A stretch of 64,000 bases of DNA, from positions 48,538-112,537 of the forward strand of contig RPFO01000381.1 of the NCBI GenBank assembly GCA_009746045.1, written 5' to 3'. Numbering within the stretch: position 1 is the first letter of the stretch; each line of letters begins with the position of its first letter. The translations under genes were made by a program, and so were the position numbers. Of the stretch, positions 46,918 to 57,899 are shown in pieces. The notes under the pieces are model-generated. The model searched no databases and had not been told where the DNA came from. It was given only the letters and a program-made list of their open reading frames with translations. This DNA is from Mesostigma viride. Lineage: Eukaryota > Streptophyta > Mesostigmatophyceae > Mesostigmatales > Mesostigmataceae.

Positions 46918-46994
46918 ACCGTTAAGTTGCGTTCCCGCTGGGTTGCGGCGCCAAGTTTTAGGGGGCGATCGCAACTTAACGCGGGAATGACTGT
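46918..46994. mobile_element. Small TIR element, partial
   Basis: GTTAAGTTGCGTTCCCGC ... CGCAACTTAACGCGGGAATG-ACTGTA; its right end abuts the target duplication of the next SINE. Flanking sequence at 46837-46900 resembles 51165-51225, upstream of another copy. Confidence 0.5.
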
Positions 46995-47001
46995 ACTCTA
47001 T

Positions 47002-47201
47002 CAAGGAGACAACCAGCGCAGGCCAGAAATCGGGAGAATCCGGACCATGGTAGCTCGAGCCTGCCGTTATCTTGTCCGCGTGTTCGAGTCGTTCAGGATG
47101 ATGAAGATGAATGGTGATGGAAATGTGTATCCTTGTGCATTGAAATTATGGCTGGCTTACGTGTAGAGCGACTAGATGACCTAGACGGTGGGGCCGGAAA
47201 C
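47002..47201 (+). repeat. SINE, full copy with target duplication
   Basis: 200 bp starting CAAGGAGACAACCAGCGCAG. It has an A-box-like TAGCTCGAGCCTG (47051) and a B-box GTTCGAGTC (47082-47090), so internal RNA polymerase III promotion is likely. The 7-bp repeat ACTCTAT flanks it (46995-47001, 47202-47208). Confidence 0.8.
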
Positions 47202-47227
47202 ACTCTATGAAAGGCTTGAACACGGTA

Positions 47228-47361
47228 CAGTCATTCACGCCTTAAGTTGGGTTGGCTTAAGTTGGGTTCACGCCTTAAGTTGGGTCGCAGTTGGCTGCAT
47301 GGCGAACCCAACTTAAGGCTGCTGGCTGTACTAGCGAAAACCCAACTTAAGGCGTGAACTG
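47228..47361. mobile_element. Small TIR element (CAGTCATTCACGCCTTAAG type)
   Basis: Begins TA-CAGTCATTCACGCCTTAAG and ends CCCAACTTAAGGCGTGAAC, with internal extra copies of CTTAAGTTGGG. Confidence 0.6.
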
Positions 47362-47539
47362 GCTTCTAGCGCGGTGTGGCACTGTGTTTTGACTGCCGCG
47401 ACTTGTGGGTGGTCGCCAGCCCGCGCCACCCAGCCCACCCAACACTTGTAACCTAGAATTCACTGCGGATCTTGGTTATTTGGTTGCTGATTCTGTCATC
47501 ATTGTCGGTATTGTATTTATTATAATTCATCAATCAATT

Positions 47540-47945
47540 AATCAATTAAACTCGTGCTCCCGTTGGGGAGTCCGTCACGGAGCATTGGGTTAACCCCGGA
47601 TGATCAATAGACGGATGGATGGCGGGTTGATGGGTACACGCAATCCTACCGGTCTTTCAATTTAGCCAAGCTCTGCCTATGCAGAGAGATACTCTATGCT
47701 GAGAAGCCATGCCCTAGGCATTGTTTAGATGATCTTCCACCCAGTCTGTCCGCACATCAGCCAGCAGAGTGAGGTGCTGGAATACGTAGTGGTCCAGGTG
47801 CACTTTGTGCACCCAGAGCAAGTGTAGTTTACATCCCGGCCAACCCTTGCAGGAAGTAGCCCAGAATGTATTAAGAGCCATATGCCCCTTCTCAAGGATA
47901 TGTGCTGCATGTACTCCCAACGGAGATTTATTACAATTTAATTTA
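47540..47945. repeat. LINE 3'-end-like debris
   Basis: Contains the GTGCTCCCGTTGGGGAG hairpin (47548) and the GTGCTGCATGTACTCCCAAC motif (47898) also seen near 10.2 and 12.6 kb. A minus-strand frame 47714-47920 (ADVRTDWVEDHLNNA at its end) is of unknown nature. Confidence 0.4.
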
Positions 47946-48119
47946 AGTTTACCGGTCTATTCTATCTAAGTACAAACAATCCTACTCTATCTATTGTGCC
48001 CCAGACCCTAATAGGGGTCTTGCCTAGCATGCTTCTCGCGTTTGCAAACACGTACGCGGCTTCCCCACTGGAGGGGGTCGCGGTTGTCCTCTATAACCTG
48101 AGCCCACTTGGCCTTCTCC

Positions 48120-49030
48120 ATCATCTTTTTCCAAATCATGGAGAGGCCTCATAGGCCCCCCATGTCCTCTTCTAGCTGCTCTTTGAAAGTGCGGGCCTTG
48201 CAGCGGCGTCTAGCATTGCTGGGCCCGTCCCACGTGACTAAGGAGGTGCATGCCTGCCAGGCTGAGTAGGTCGCATGCAGCCCTGCGGAGGGGCCACGTG
48301 ATGTGTCTACCTGGTTGGTGCGAGCTAAGTGCCCTACTACCAACTGCAGGCGCCGCTGCTGGATGGTGATGCCTAACTAGTGGCATTAAACTAAATTAAA
48401 TTAAATTATAACATGACTCCGTTGGGAGACCATGTAGCACATATTCCCTAGCTTGCTGGATGGATGGAGGTGGGCAGAGTCGTGTAACCGAACTAATCTA
48501 ACTCTAAGCTAATCTAATCTAGAAAACCCTACCTATTCTACTCAGCAAAGCGCCCCTTCCGCTTGGGGGGAGGGGGCTTGCCCACAGGGGCGGGCGTATG
48601 ATGAGCCTGGACAATGGTCTTCCACCTCTTCTGGACACTAGTGGCATGCCTAGAGGTACAATTAAGTCCTCCTTGCGGACGTGAGCAGCATAGCCCACCG
48701 ACACGCGGACGTGAGCAGCATTATTAAGCCCACACACACAGAAAATTGACCGCGGCATGTTGGTGACCGTGTCGTCCAGCTTTTTGGCAAGGTTGGCTGT
48801 GAGGGTCCACGTCTCGGCCCCATATGTGAGAACAGGAAGGACCAGGTCACCAGGACCTTAAACCGGTCCTGTTTCTCTAGCTTGCCCAAGGGCTTGCGCC
48901 ACAGGGCCCTGTATTGGCGTAAAGCGTGCCAGGCGAGGGAGATACGGTGCATGGTCCACGTCGGCCTAGCTCGCAGCTGGGGAGTACTGAAGATACCCAA
49001 CAACTTGACGCGGTAGCCGGTATTGTATAT
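48120..49030 (-). pseudogene. LINE ORF2 reverse transcriptase C-terminal remnant
   Basis: Frames joined over small shifts read STPQLRARPTWTMHRISLAW, GKLEKQDRFKVLV, then PVLTYGAETWTLTANLAKKL (the conserved P-V-L-x-Y-G-x-E-T-W of LINE RTs, about 48780-48850), MPRSIFCVCGLNNAAHVRVS, and a C-terminal GHLARTNQVDT followed by KEQLEEDMGGL. This is the RT thumb and C-terminal end of a non-LTR retrotransposon. Broken by frameshifts. LINE RTs mobilise SINEs by target-primed reverse transcription, which fits the SINE target duplications here. Confidence 0.65.
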
Positions 49031-49457
49031 ATGGGCAAACGGCTTCGGTCATGATGCAGTCGGTTCAATTTAGGCGTTCGTCACATTTGAACCCATCATA
49101 AATGCGACCCAACAACTAAGTAATGGCCGACAAAACTGATGATAAGGCCAAATGGAACGAACTGTTTTCGGGCAACGGGGCAACGTCCAACAAAAAGCAG
49201 AAACGAGACACCACAGGCGAGAAGGCGGGTGGCAAGGGCAAGCAAGCTCTCAAACCAGCAACACAGCCTGAACACAGCACTGTTTACGATTACTGACTCA
49301 TAAATGAACGCGCATGCCCTATGTAGCACACCAAGTTAGGCAGGTTTGGCTAGCACTACAGTACCGTGCTGTGTTGGGCTTCACCTGCCTATAGCCGGTT
49401 TGATGACTTGCATCCAAGTTTCGACCCGAAATACGACCTTGGGGGTGAATTCTTTAA

Positions 49458-51155
49458 CCCATGGTCCGCCGATGCTATGTTTTTGCATAGCAACCCGTGT
49501 CACGTAACTATACCGCGTAAATCCATGACCTCCGACGTAAGTGACGTAACGTAAATTGGTCCGACGGTCTGGGGCAGACCCAACGTGAATGAAAATGTCA
49601 AGGTCGGGCAGGTAACTGCGCCATAGCTCAGTAAATACCTCGTGCATTATAGAGGGTGTCACGTGACATTTGCTAACATTTGCTAACATTGGTACCGTTG
49701 CGCGCGCGCTGGGGATATGGCGCCTAGCGTCAGAAAATTGTGGGAAGGGCGAGTTATACGAGTGCCCGGCAGCGAGTTTTCCACCCCGGACATCTTCTAC
49801 GCTGGCCTGGTCACGGATGTTGCTGCCCGGGGTGGCCGTGATGGGACCCGTTTTCAGCTGACCTTCGAGGACGATGGGTCTCACTACTGGTACAAGAAGT
49901 CGCAGTGCGAGAAATGGTGGCACGAGCAGGGCAGGAAGAATTTCGTAGAAGAAGGCGACGACGCAAAGAGCTGTGAATCTGAATCCGATCGTGACGAGGC
50001 TGCAGAGGAAGATTCGGAGTCAGGTAGCCAGGAAGAAGACGATGAGGAGCCTGATAGTCCCGATGGCTGCAATGCCAAGCGCGTCAGGACTGCCGGACGT
50101 GGGCGAGGCAGGGGGCGTCCTGCTGCACCAGCGGGGCCGAGCCGCAGCAATGCCGACGACCAAGAAAGCGAGGCTGCCTGGGGCACCGACGATCTCGAGA
50201 TGCCAGCTGAGGCAAGCGTCGAGAAGCGAGATGCTGCATCGTGGCAGGGCAGGAACCGCTCCTTTCTGTGGTTGTTCAACATGGCTGTCATCACGGCCTA
50301 CAAGTACCAACAGCACGCCAGTGATAAAGATGATGCAATTCACAGCCAGAAAGAATTCAGGGCTGCACTAGTGAGGGGCATGGTCAAGGAGGCTAATAAC
50401 AAGGATAGGGAGAACAAGCGACCACACAGTGACACCCAGCGCCCCCGCACTGGATTACATGGCGGGTATTTCCCTGAGGCTGCAATGCATAGCCCAGGAA
50501 AGGCCAGCTTCAAATCAACATGTGCAGCCTGCAAGGAAAGAACCATCATTTCCTATTGGTGTGTGCAGTGCATGGTGCACTTGCACATCGAGGAAGGCTG
50601 CTGGCAGCACTGGCACAATGCCGAGGATGGCAAGTTTGCGCGTACTCTGGGTGACTAGATAGTTTGTTTTATTGTTTATGATGTTTATTTCATGCTGGCC
50701 ACATTTACAATGCATGGCAATGTGTGTAGCATGTCTACAAGGGATAGAGAGTTGGCATGACATTTTTCAGGTTTTGGGCTGTTCGTAGTCATGTGCCAAT
50801 ATGAGCGTGGTGCCATCTGTAAAATGCAGTTCTGAATGCACCCCCCCATTGGGGGACCCTTGAACATTCTAATAAAATTATCCAACCATGGTTTTGGTGA
50901 TTAGAACCCCCCCAGAAAAAAGGGGGGGATAAACTTTTTCTAACACGAAAAAGTTCGTCTTTTGCCCAACTTTGACTGAAGATAACATCCAGGGCACTGA
51001 ATGGACTCATGATATTATTGCATATTCTGAAAGCCCTTGAAGTGTAGATATTCTTGGCATCTTGGTTGAGGGGGTTTGGAGTTGTGGTCTAGGAGTTATG
51101 ATTTTTTTCATTTTCAGGGGTCAAAAAACCAAAAAAAGTGCTGGCGGACCATGGG
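49458..51155. mobile_element. piggyBac-type element, 1.7 kb, coding for a core-less protein
   Basis: Perfect 13-bp inverted ends CCCATGGTCCGCC (49458) and GGCGGACCATGGG (51155) lie directly inside TTAA on both sides (49454-49457, 51156-51159). TTAA duplication plus CCC...GGG ends define piggyBac. The element carries a single ORF (49717-50658) that has the piggyBac C-terminal zinc finger but no DDD catalytic domain. A small hairpin GCTATGTTTTTGCATAGC follows the left end. Confidence 0.85.
49717..50658 (+). CDS. piggyBac-derived protein without the catalytic core
   Basis: Intact 313-codon ORF. Residues 1-70 (LWEGRVIRVPGSEFSTPDIF ... HYWYKKSQCEKWW) look like a small beta-barrel of Tudor/chromo type (inference). 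Residues 75-150 are acidic and Ser-rich with an AT-hook-like RGRGRGRP. Residues 180-225 (RNRSFLWLFNMAVITAYKYQ) match the last helix region of piggyBac transposases. Residues 270-305 form the Cys-rich domain: CAACKERTIISYWCVQCMVH then LHIEEGCWQHWH, which binds element ends in this family. The DDD nuclease domain, normally between the acidic region and the helix, is absent. It could act as an end-binding repressor or helper-dependent factor. The ATG at 49717 begins MAPSVRKLWEG and is the first in frame. Confidence 0.75.
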   Translation: MAPSVRKLWEGRVIRVPGSEFSTPDIFYAGLVTDVAARGGRDGTRFQLTFEDDGSHYWYKKSQCEKWWHEQGRKNFVEEGDDAKSCESESDRDEAAEEDSESGSQEEDDEEPDSPDGCNAKRVRTAGRGRGRGRPAAPAGPSRSNADDQESEAAWGTDDLEMPAEASVEKRDAASWQGRNRSFLWLFNMAVITAYKYQQHASDKDDAIHSQKEFRAALVRGMVKEANNKDRENKRPHSDTQRPRTGLHGGYFPEAAMHSPGKASFKSTCAACKERTIISYWCVQCMVHLHIEEGCWQHWHNAEDGKFARTLGD

Positions 51156-51246
51156 TTAAGTGCAGTTCGATCGGCCTTCACGAGAGCTATCAAAAGACAC
51201 CCTAAAGTCCATCAGCAGGGCGGGGGGTCGCAAGTTATGGTAACTT

Positions 51247-51329
51247 AACGGCTTAAGTTGGGTTCACGCCTTAAGTTGGGTTGACCCGAAGAAACCCTCG
51301 AACCCAACTTAAGGCGTGAATGACTGTAC
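51247..51329. mobile_element. Small TIR element, partial
   Basis: ACGGCTTAAGTTGGGTTCAC ... CCCAACTTAAGGCGTGAATG-ACTGTA; fourth member of the CAGTCATTC family. Confidence 0.55.
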
Positions 51330-51377
51330 AGGTAATCCACCCGGCTAAGGGCCACACCCTCTAAGGGCCACCCCTGG

Positions 51378-51378
<1 letters not shown>

Positions 51379-51428
<50 letters not shown>
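51379..51428. repeat. Poly-C homopolymer, about 50 bp
   Basis: Unbroken C run; length in the assembly may be inexact. Confidence 0.9.
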
Positions 51429-51760
51429 ATCATTTTGCGCAATTTGGTTTGAAATGACCAGAATATTGCACAACTGTGGCGGCGTAGCTGCAAGGGAAGG
51501 GCCAGCGGTTGCCTCCAATTAAAGTCCAAGCCATGCCGTAATTCCAGCTGCTTGTTGTCGGTCGTTGCTTCGTATGTATCCAGTCAGTACTTGCATCGTA
51601 TGGATTGAGCAACGATCGTTGCACAAGGTTACGTGCTCCGCTTAGAGCTCGACAAGCAGCTTGTTCACTGTTCCATATGAACCGGCGTTCATTCCCTATG
51701 ACGACCATAAGCCGTCGAGTCGTGACAACGGATGTCACCCTGAAGGGGTTGGCGTATTAT

Positions 51761-51879
51761 CAAGGAGACAACCAGCGCAGGTCAGAAATCGGGAGAATCC
51801 GGACCATGGTAGCTCGAGCCTGCCATTATCTTGTCCGCGTGTTCGTGGCTTACGTGTAGAGCGACTAGATGACCTAGAC
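51761..51879 (+). repeat. SINE with internal deletion
   Basis: 119 bp, missing the middle (including the B-box) relative to the 47.0-kb copy. The 10-bp direct repeat GGCGTATTAT flanks it (51751-51760, 51880-51889). Confidence 0.85.
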
Positions 51880-51889
51880 GGCGTATTAT

Positions 51890-52316
51890 GATAGTAATGA
51901 TCACGGGTGCCAATAGAGGTTGCTGCTGGCTGGTCCGAGTTGGAGCTAGAAAACCCTCGTGACAAAAATGTTATCGCTGTTTCGGTAAACGGCGACAAAG
52001 CGGAATTACGGAAGTTTGCTAGACAGTGCTTTCTTTTCCCGTTGCGTCACTGAAAAGGTAAACGGTCTTGCGATGTCAAAACAGCAGCAAGTAGAAGTCG
52101 CTGTGTTTAATTGCAATGTGGTAGTTTGATTTAACACATATACTGCCTGAAGCTTTTCAAGGATTGCTGGGATGTTGCCCATATTCTGATTTTCATATGT
52201 TTCTAACGCTTTAACTTTTGTCCAAGTGATGAAGACTGGCTTGGAAACTTGAGCTTGTCATGTTTACATTGTTATTGTGTTACAATATGTGCCTCTTTTC
52301 AGTGTATGTTTCATAT
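51890..52316. other. Non-coding
   Basis: No gene or repeat recognised. Confidence 0.4.
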
Positions 52317-52333
52317 ATAATGCGAGGCTTCAG

Positions 52334-52568
52334 TTAGGCTCGAAACACACGCCCTGATCAAGCATGCTGTTTCCGGCCCCACCGTCTAGGTCATCTAGTC
52401 GCTCTACACGTAAGCCAGCCATAATTTCAATGCACAAGGATACACATTGCCATCACCATTCATCTTCATCATCCTGAACGACTCGAACACGCGGACAAGA
52501 TAACGGCAGGCTCGAGCTACCATGGTCCGGATTCTCCCGATTTCTGGCATGCGCTGGTTGTCTCCTTG
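52334..52568 (-). repeat. SINE, longest copy with 17-bp target duplication
   Basis: 235 bp on the minus strand with the same A-box/B-box order. Flanked by ATAATGCGAGGCTTCAG (52317-52333 and 52569-52585). The long target duplication is typical of LINE-driven insertion. Its 3' end extends about 35 bp beyond the 47.0-kb copy. Confidence 0.9.
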
Positions 52569-52585
52569 ATAATGCGAGGCTTCAG

Positions 52586-53173
52586 CATCATGGTTTAGCA
52601 CGTGGTGGCAGCCAAGCCTCTAACGACAATCTTGGACCTAACCTTGGCCTACGCAAATATTTGCTTCTTGTTTCACTCTTTGGACTGAGCTAGCTTTACA
52701 CCTGCTATTTGGCCTGCACCATCCTCCCTGGCTGCCAGTTACATTTTGTGCCCCCCCCCCTGGCAGGCTGCAGGGTCTAGGATAGCGAGGGTGTAACGTA
52801 GACATGTTGTGGGCACCCTCGGTGCATTTTCAGGACCAGCCATGACCTGGCCATGCCTTCTTTCTTGGCACATTGAACATGACTTGTCAGAGTGCTTTTT
52901 GGTCACTCGTGTAACGACCCCCCTGCATTCATAAATTGTAAACAATTGAAAAAATGAGCATATTTCATGGATGTAAAGCATTTCAACTCTTGAGCATATC
53001 ATAAAAGTTAATGGTTCCATACCGTACCCATGGATGTGTTGACATGTGTGAGTTATTACAAATGGTATCCATCTTTAAAATGTCCTCATTTGAGGACATT
53101 TTCTTGCAGTGATTAGACATCAAGGTTCTAGATATTTTGCCATTGCACTTGCCCTTGCCCACACTCAATCCTG
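52586..53173. other. Non-coding
   Basis: No gene recognised. Confidence 0.4.
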
Positions 53174-53366
53174 CGCACACGCACACGCACACGCACACGA
53201 CCACGCACACGCACACGCACACGCACACGCACACGCACACGCACACGCACACGACCACGCACACGCACACGCACACGCACACGCACACGCACACGCACAC
53301 GACCACGCACACGCACACGCACACGCACACGCACACGCACACGCACACGACCACGACCACGACCAT
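53174..53366. repeat. (CACACG)n / CACGAC hexanucleotide array
   Basis: About 190 bp of GCACAC units with periodic CGACCA interruptions; the His-Ala and Cys-Val frames are repeat artefacts. Confidence 0.95.
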
Positions 53367-53534
53367 GGAAGTAACTAATGTCTAACTAAATTAGTTGTTT
53401 CACAACTGCAATAGAATAGCTGTCGATCTCACTTCATATGTCTTAATGGATCTATGATTCCATGTTGTTGCTTGATATGGCAAGTAACACAACAATCGAA
53501 CACTTTTGACACACCCACACACCTTGGCACAATT

Positions 53535-53790
53535 CAGGGTGGCCCTATGTGGTCGCTTGATGTGCCATAATAAGTTAGACTAGTTCACGGCAAATCACGG
53601 CTCATCAATCACGTACACAACCATGCAGTGACTTTATTGAAAACTTGAACACACTGAATTCAGGTGGCCCTATGTGTGGTCGCTTGATGTGCCATAATAA
53701 GTTAGACTAGTTCATGGCAAATCACGGCTCATCAATCACACAACCATGCAAAGACTTAATTGAAAACTTGAACACAATTCAGGTGGCCAG
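53535..53790. repeat. Tandem duplication, about 125-bp unit
   Basis: Two copies with GTGGCCCTATGTG, CGCTTGATGTGCCATAATAA and AACTTGAACACA. The second copy runs into the 3' end of the coding fragment at 53779. Confidence 0.85.
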
Positions 53791-54106
53791 CTGTAGCAGC
53801 TGCTTCCAAGCATCGATGGTAGCGTGCTCTTTCTTAAACAGTTTTTGATAGTCGTTCCAGCTGCATTCCCGCAATTTCTCCTCTGGAACAACCTCGAGAA
53901 GGAACCCGCCGGTGATACAATTCTATACACTCGGTTGCCTTGGGAGCGTTGCCCTCGGCGTCTTTCATTGTGACGATGACGAGGGCTTTAAAGTGCCTCT
54001 AGTCAACTAAGCCAGCATCCAGCATCCTCTGGGGGAATGCTGGATGCCCGGACGTGTCTTCTGCCATCCCCTCACGAAGTCTGTAACTCAGCTGTTCTGC
54101 GTCTTC
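53779..54106 (-). pseudogene. Unknown protein, C-terminal fragment with a stop and a frameshift
   Basis: Reads EDAEQLSYRLREGMAEDTSG, FPQRMLDAGLVD, an in-frame TAG, RHFKALVIVTMKDAEGNAPK, then after a 1-base shift GGFLLEVVPEEKLRECSWND and YQKLFKKEHATIDAWKQLLQ-LAT, stop. Codon content and charge pattern look protein-coding, but I recognise no family. It may be a host gene 3' end or transposon relic. Confidence 0.4.
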
Positions 54107-55024
54107 AGTTCAGGGTTCTCAGCCGTCAATGGAAGCAGCTAGCAAACTGGAAGCCCACCTGTGTTAGGCGCTGCATGCTGCGCAGAATAATTTAATAAAC
54201 CGCTAGCCATGTAACCAAGGCATTTCCCCGCTTTCCCCTGCTTTTTCCTGCTAAAAAACAGGGGTGGCCCTTAACCCTTCATTTGTACTGAGTCCGTTTT
54301 CGTGGTACCAGTCGAAGTCCTACCACTCTAACGGACTGAGTTTGTGCGCCTTGCAGGCGCCGCGCCAAAAATAATTTGATGGTGCCACCTGGCGGGATTG
54401 AAAGATCTAGACGTCAGCTTTCCGTAGCCCTATTCAGACCGTACTTTGGACAACTGGCCAGGGCGATATACTCAATCAAAGTTGGGGGGGTACCATGGTC
54501 AAACGGGACCGACGTGAGTGAAAATAATTGACGTCCGCGGCTATGGCGGTGCAGGCAAATGACTGGTACGAGAGCATGGCTTGGAATTTTGAACTCAAAT
54601 TTTGTAGTCATTATCCTTGAGTGTTATAAAGGTTATATCTCTGGCCGTGAAGCGTCTGGATGTGCGCAAGTATGTCTCTAGGTTCTAATCGGTGCAGCAG
54701 ATCCTGTCAGCGGCCATGCAGGCGGTGACAGTGCGTATGCTACCTGTTGTTCGGCAGCAAACGTCCATATATTTGCGCGTGGATAGACTGGTTACGTTAT
54801 TCTTGACATGTTTTATTAGCGATGACGGCCAGGAAAGGTTCGAGGCTATGTCCGTGAGGTGGGAGTGATGGCTCCCGCACAGCAGGTAATCTGCGGTTTC
54901 GACCTGGTACGTATTAACATGTTAGCGTTTATACATTACAGTACCAAGTCGTCCTATCGTTTATAAACTAGTTGTAGACATGTAATCGATTGTTTTTGCT
55001 TGTCGTTTTGTTGCTTTAGTGCTT
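54107..55024. other. Non-coding
   Basis: No gene or repeat recognised; TTAACCC at 54271 has no partner. Confidence 0.35.
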
Positions 55025-55807
55025 TGTAACGACTAAAAATGATCATCAACATCATCCACAGTCCAATATGAAAGATCTTTTACCTGGGTTGCTTTCCTGA
55101 GTCGCAGAACTTCAAGTATCCGAGCAACGTTGAGATGGAAATTCCACAGCACGTGATTTAGGGAATCACGACCCCTTGTAGACACAAAGACAAGCTCGTG
55201 TATAGACGACCTCTGTGGAACTGAAGGACGTCTATAGCCAAGGGGCTCTTATGAATGGACAACAAAGACAAGCTTTATTATACCATGGTGAATCAAAACC
55301 AACGTCCCAACAATGGCGACCCCACGTCCTTGATATCGACGTGCTTGTCGAACTTGCTCCAACCTTAGCCTGAAGAGAACCAATCAGAATCATGGAATTC
55401 TATACAAGATCTTCGTATCCATCCTAGTCACACAAAACAGAACAACACCACACACAGCCTGGCAGAATCTTTCCATGAGATCCTAAATCTGTCGTAAGCA
55501 CTGAAGTCCCAAAGGAGCATTTAAGACTCAATAGTACCAACTAACAAACTACAACCCCACGTGGATCAGGCCACGACCAATGAGGGCTCCTATCAGTAGT
55601 ACCAACCAACAAACTACAACCCTACGTGGATCAGGCCACGACCAATGAGGGTTCCTATCAGTTGGTTGACAAAGTATCAGCTCCAAGTACCATCGTCTTA
55701 GAAACCTCATAACTTTCTCAATACTGATCCAAAAGTCCTCGATCGAATAAAAGCCAAACATTCACAAAACAAAGGATGTAACAACAAAGTCATTTTTGCT
55801 TGTTACA
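55025..55807 (-). repeat. Probable 3' LTR of the gypsy-like element
   Basis: On the plus strand it starts TGTAACGACT and ends GCTTGTTACA, giving TG...CA ends with inverted TGTAAC/GTTACA. On the minus strand GAGGGGGAGATA precedes it as a purine tract. No second LTR copy is in the window. It contains a 62-bp tandem duplication at about 55545-55660 (ACGTGGATCAGGCCACGACC). Confidence 0.45.
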
Positions 55808-56201
55808 TATCTCCCCCTCAAAACTGGACCTCCCAGGTCCAATAGCCAACTCTTGAAGGCAGAGGAACATTGAACAGAAATCCACCATCTCTTGGGAAAA
55901 GCAGATGGGTTTTTACATCCCTGGAAACAGGGCCTCCTATCTCATAAACATCTAGTCACAGGTCTCTACAGCAGACAAGTCACTACCTTATCTACTATAA
56001 ATCCAGATAAACACATCTCAAAATACAAGGTCTTCCATTCAGCATCCTGGAACCTGGAACTCTGGACTGGAACATCAGAACTGGACTGGAGCCCCCCCCC
56101 CCATCATCCATCCTGGAATCCCCCCCTCACACCACAATCCAAAGCACCTTCCATGCTCTTCCCCCATCCTTCCCCATCCTCTTCCTTCTCAGCTCTGTTC
56201 T

Positions 56202-56891
56202 TCACAGGCTATACCAATCCCCATTCACGCCATCCTTGCCCTTGGTCCCAAACAAGGGAAACTGCTCCACCATGTGAACCAAGTCTGGCCAGTTCCTGCT
56301 GCCCTGCAGCACCATGCACGTCTCTGCAGCCCCTGCTGCCATCTGGGCAACATAACGCAGGCATGTCCCTGGATAGGAGAGAAGCACCACAGACTGGCTC
56401 TCAGGATCCATCACCCAAGTAGAAGACGTCTTGTGCCTGCTCACCCATGACCTGTACGCCCACCAGAACTGGAGAAAGGTCTTGACCACTGACCACTTAG
56501 CACCTATCAAAGGCACCAACACCCTCAATGGGGTCAGACGAACCTTGAGCTCCATGGTGTACTTAGGCAACCCTGGGCTGCAGAAAAGGTTGGATGTCTC
56601 CAAAGGGAAGCACCCCTTGACCGAGCTGGAAGAAGAAGAAACCAAGTCAAAGTCTCCCTGCTGAACTGAAAACTCCAACAACTCCATGTAGGAGGCCTCA
56701 CCCATGCTCACTGGCTTGAACTGCATGAAGGCTCCTTTCAAAGCCTCAGGCAAGGTGGTCAACATATCCTGCACCTCTGCAGGTCTCATGTCAATCTCAG
56801 GTCCTGGAGTCAAGGCAAACATCCTGTGCAACAGGTGGCCCACAAAAGGAGAGCCAATCTCATACAGACGTGCATGCAGGACATGAACCAC
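56202..56891 (-). CDS. Unknown 229-codon ORF in the gypsy-like element
   Basis: Starts MVHVLHARLYEIGSPFVGHL and ends KGKDGVNGDWYSL. It has no integrase, zinc or other motif I can name. Its position 3' of RT/RNase H would suit an integrase or an extra ORF, but neither is supported. Confidence 0.35.
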   Translation of the reverse strand: MVHVLHARLYEIGSPFVGHLLHRMFALTPGPEIDMRPAEVQDMLTTLPEALKGAFMQFKPVSMGEASYMELLEFSVQQGDFDLVSSSSSSVKGCFPLETSNLFCSPGLPKYTMELKVRLTPLRVLVPLIGAKWSVVKTFLQFWWAYRSWVSRHKTSSTWVMDPESQSVVLLSYPGTCLRYVAQMAAGAAETCMVLQGSRNWPDLVHMVEQFPLFGTKGKDGVNGDWYSL

Positions 56892-57539
56892 GTGTCTTAA
56901 TCATACCAGGAATCAAGCCCTAGGTGAACCACTCCATATGTCGAGGGTACAACACAGAAGTCACTCTCCATGTGCCATCCAAGCTCAAATCCCCTCAACC
57001 ATCCTCAGAAACTGGTCACCAAAATCTGGATGTCATCTCAGCTTAGTCCAACCAAACTCCCACCAGAGTCCATCCCACTCAACTCAGATCCCCGTCGGAT
57101 TCAATGAGTCCACATGAATCCAAGAAGGAGTAAACAGGATCAAGGCACCTAAGCCAAACAAGGCGAGGCCACTCCATGTTCTGGGACACCACCCTCCCTC
57201 AGCTAGAGTCCACGGGTGAAAGACAAGCCTGACATTCCCAGGGATAACGGGTCATCCACAGGGATCCATGCCACGAAATACTGACAACTCTCACTGCTTG
57301 ATCAGGGCAGGAAGCAGAGTGTCATGTAGCAAGGCTAACCCTCTATACAGCCAACCCCCCATAACTAACTGGGCTGCCAGGGTCCAAGGCTCATCAAAGC
57401 TAGTCACCACAGCACACCCAAAGATTCCAGCCCTTCTCAAGGGAAGAGGTAGTCAGGGACAGATGCTGTATCACCACAACAGAGTGGCAGGTAACCGAGC
57501 CATAATAAATCCCCAATCCATCCCAACTGGGGACCTCCC

Positions 57540-57899
57540 TCAGATCACCAACAGGTCATAGCAGGCTGGATGGATTCCAAGAATGCTCAATCCTAACACA
57601 GGGGCTGGCGTGAGCTTCTGCTGCAGCAAGTCCAAGGCCTGCTGACACCCGTCAGTCCACGCAAACTGGAACGAGGAAACGTCAACAGCGCCCCAGGTGG
57701 AAGTGCAGTCACCAAGAGGCAGGAGCAATCCAGCAGGAAGACGTCGCCAACAGGGTCGCCTCAGGAAGAGCAAGGGTATCTCAGAAGTACACCCATGATG
57801 AAGAGAGGCCGTGGACAGGGTTGTCACCAGTGGGTACCCGTCAGCAGGTTGGGGTGGTGCCACAAAGCACAGCCAAAATAGCCCACCGATGGCCAGCAA
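57540..57899 (-). pseudogene. Gypsy-like RT / RNase H junction fragment
   Basis: FQFAWTDGCQQALDLLQQKL followed by TPAPVLGLS matches the F-x-W-T-x-x-C-x-x-A-x-x-x-L-x-x-x-L-x-x-x-P-V-L block at the end of Ty3/gypsy RT. Surrounding frames are broken. Confidence 0.6.

Noticed and set aside
46690-47600. TTAACCC motifs as a third piggyBac element
   Set aside because: GGGTTAA at 46699 and TTAACCCC at 47590 do not form matching inverted ends.
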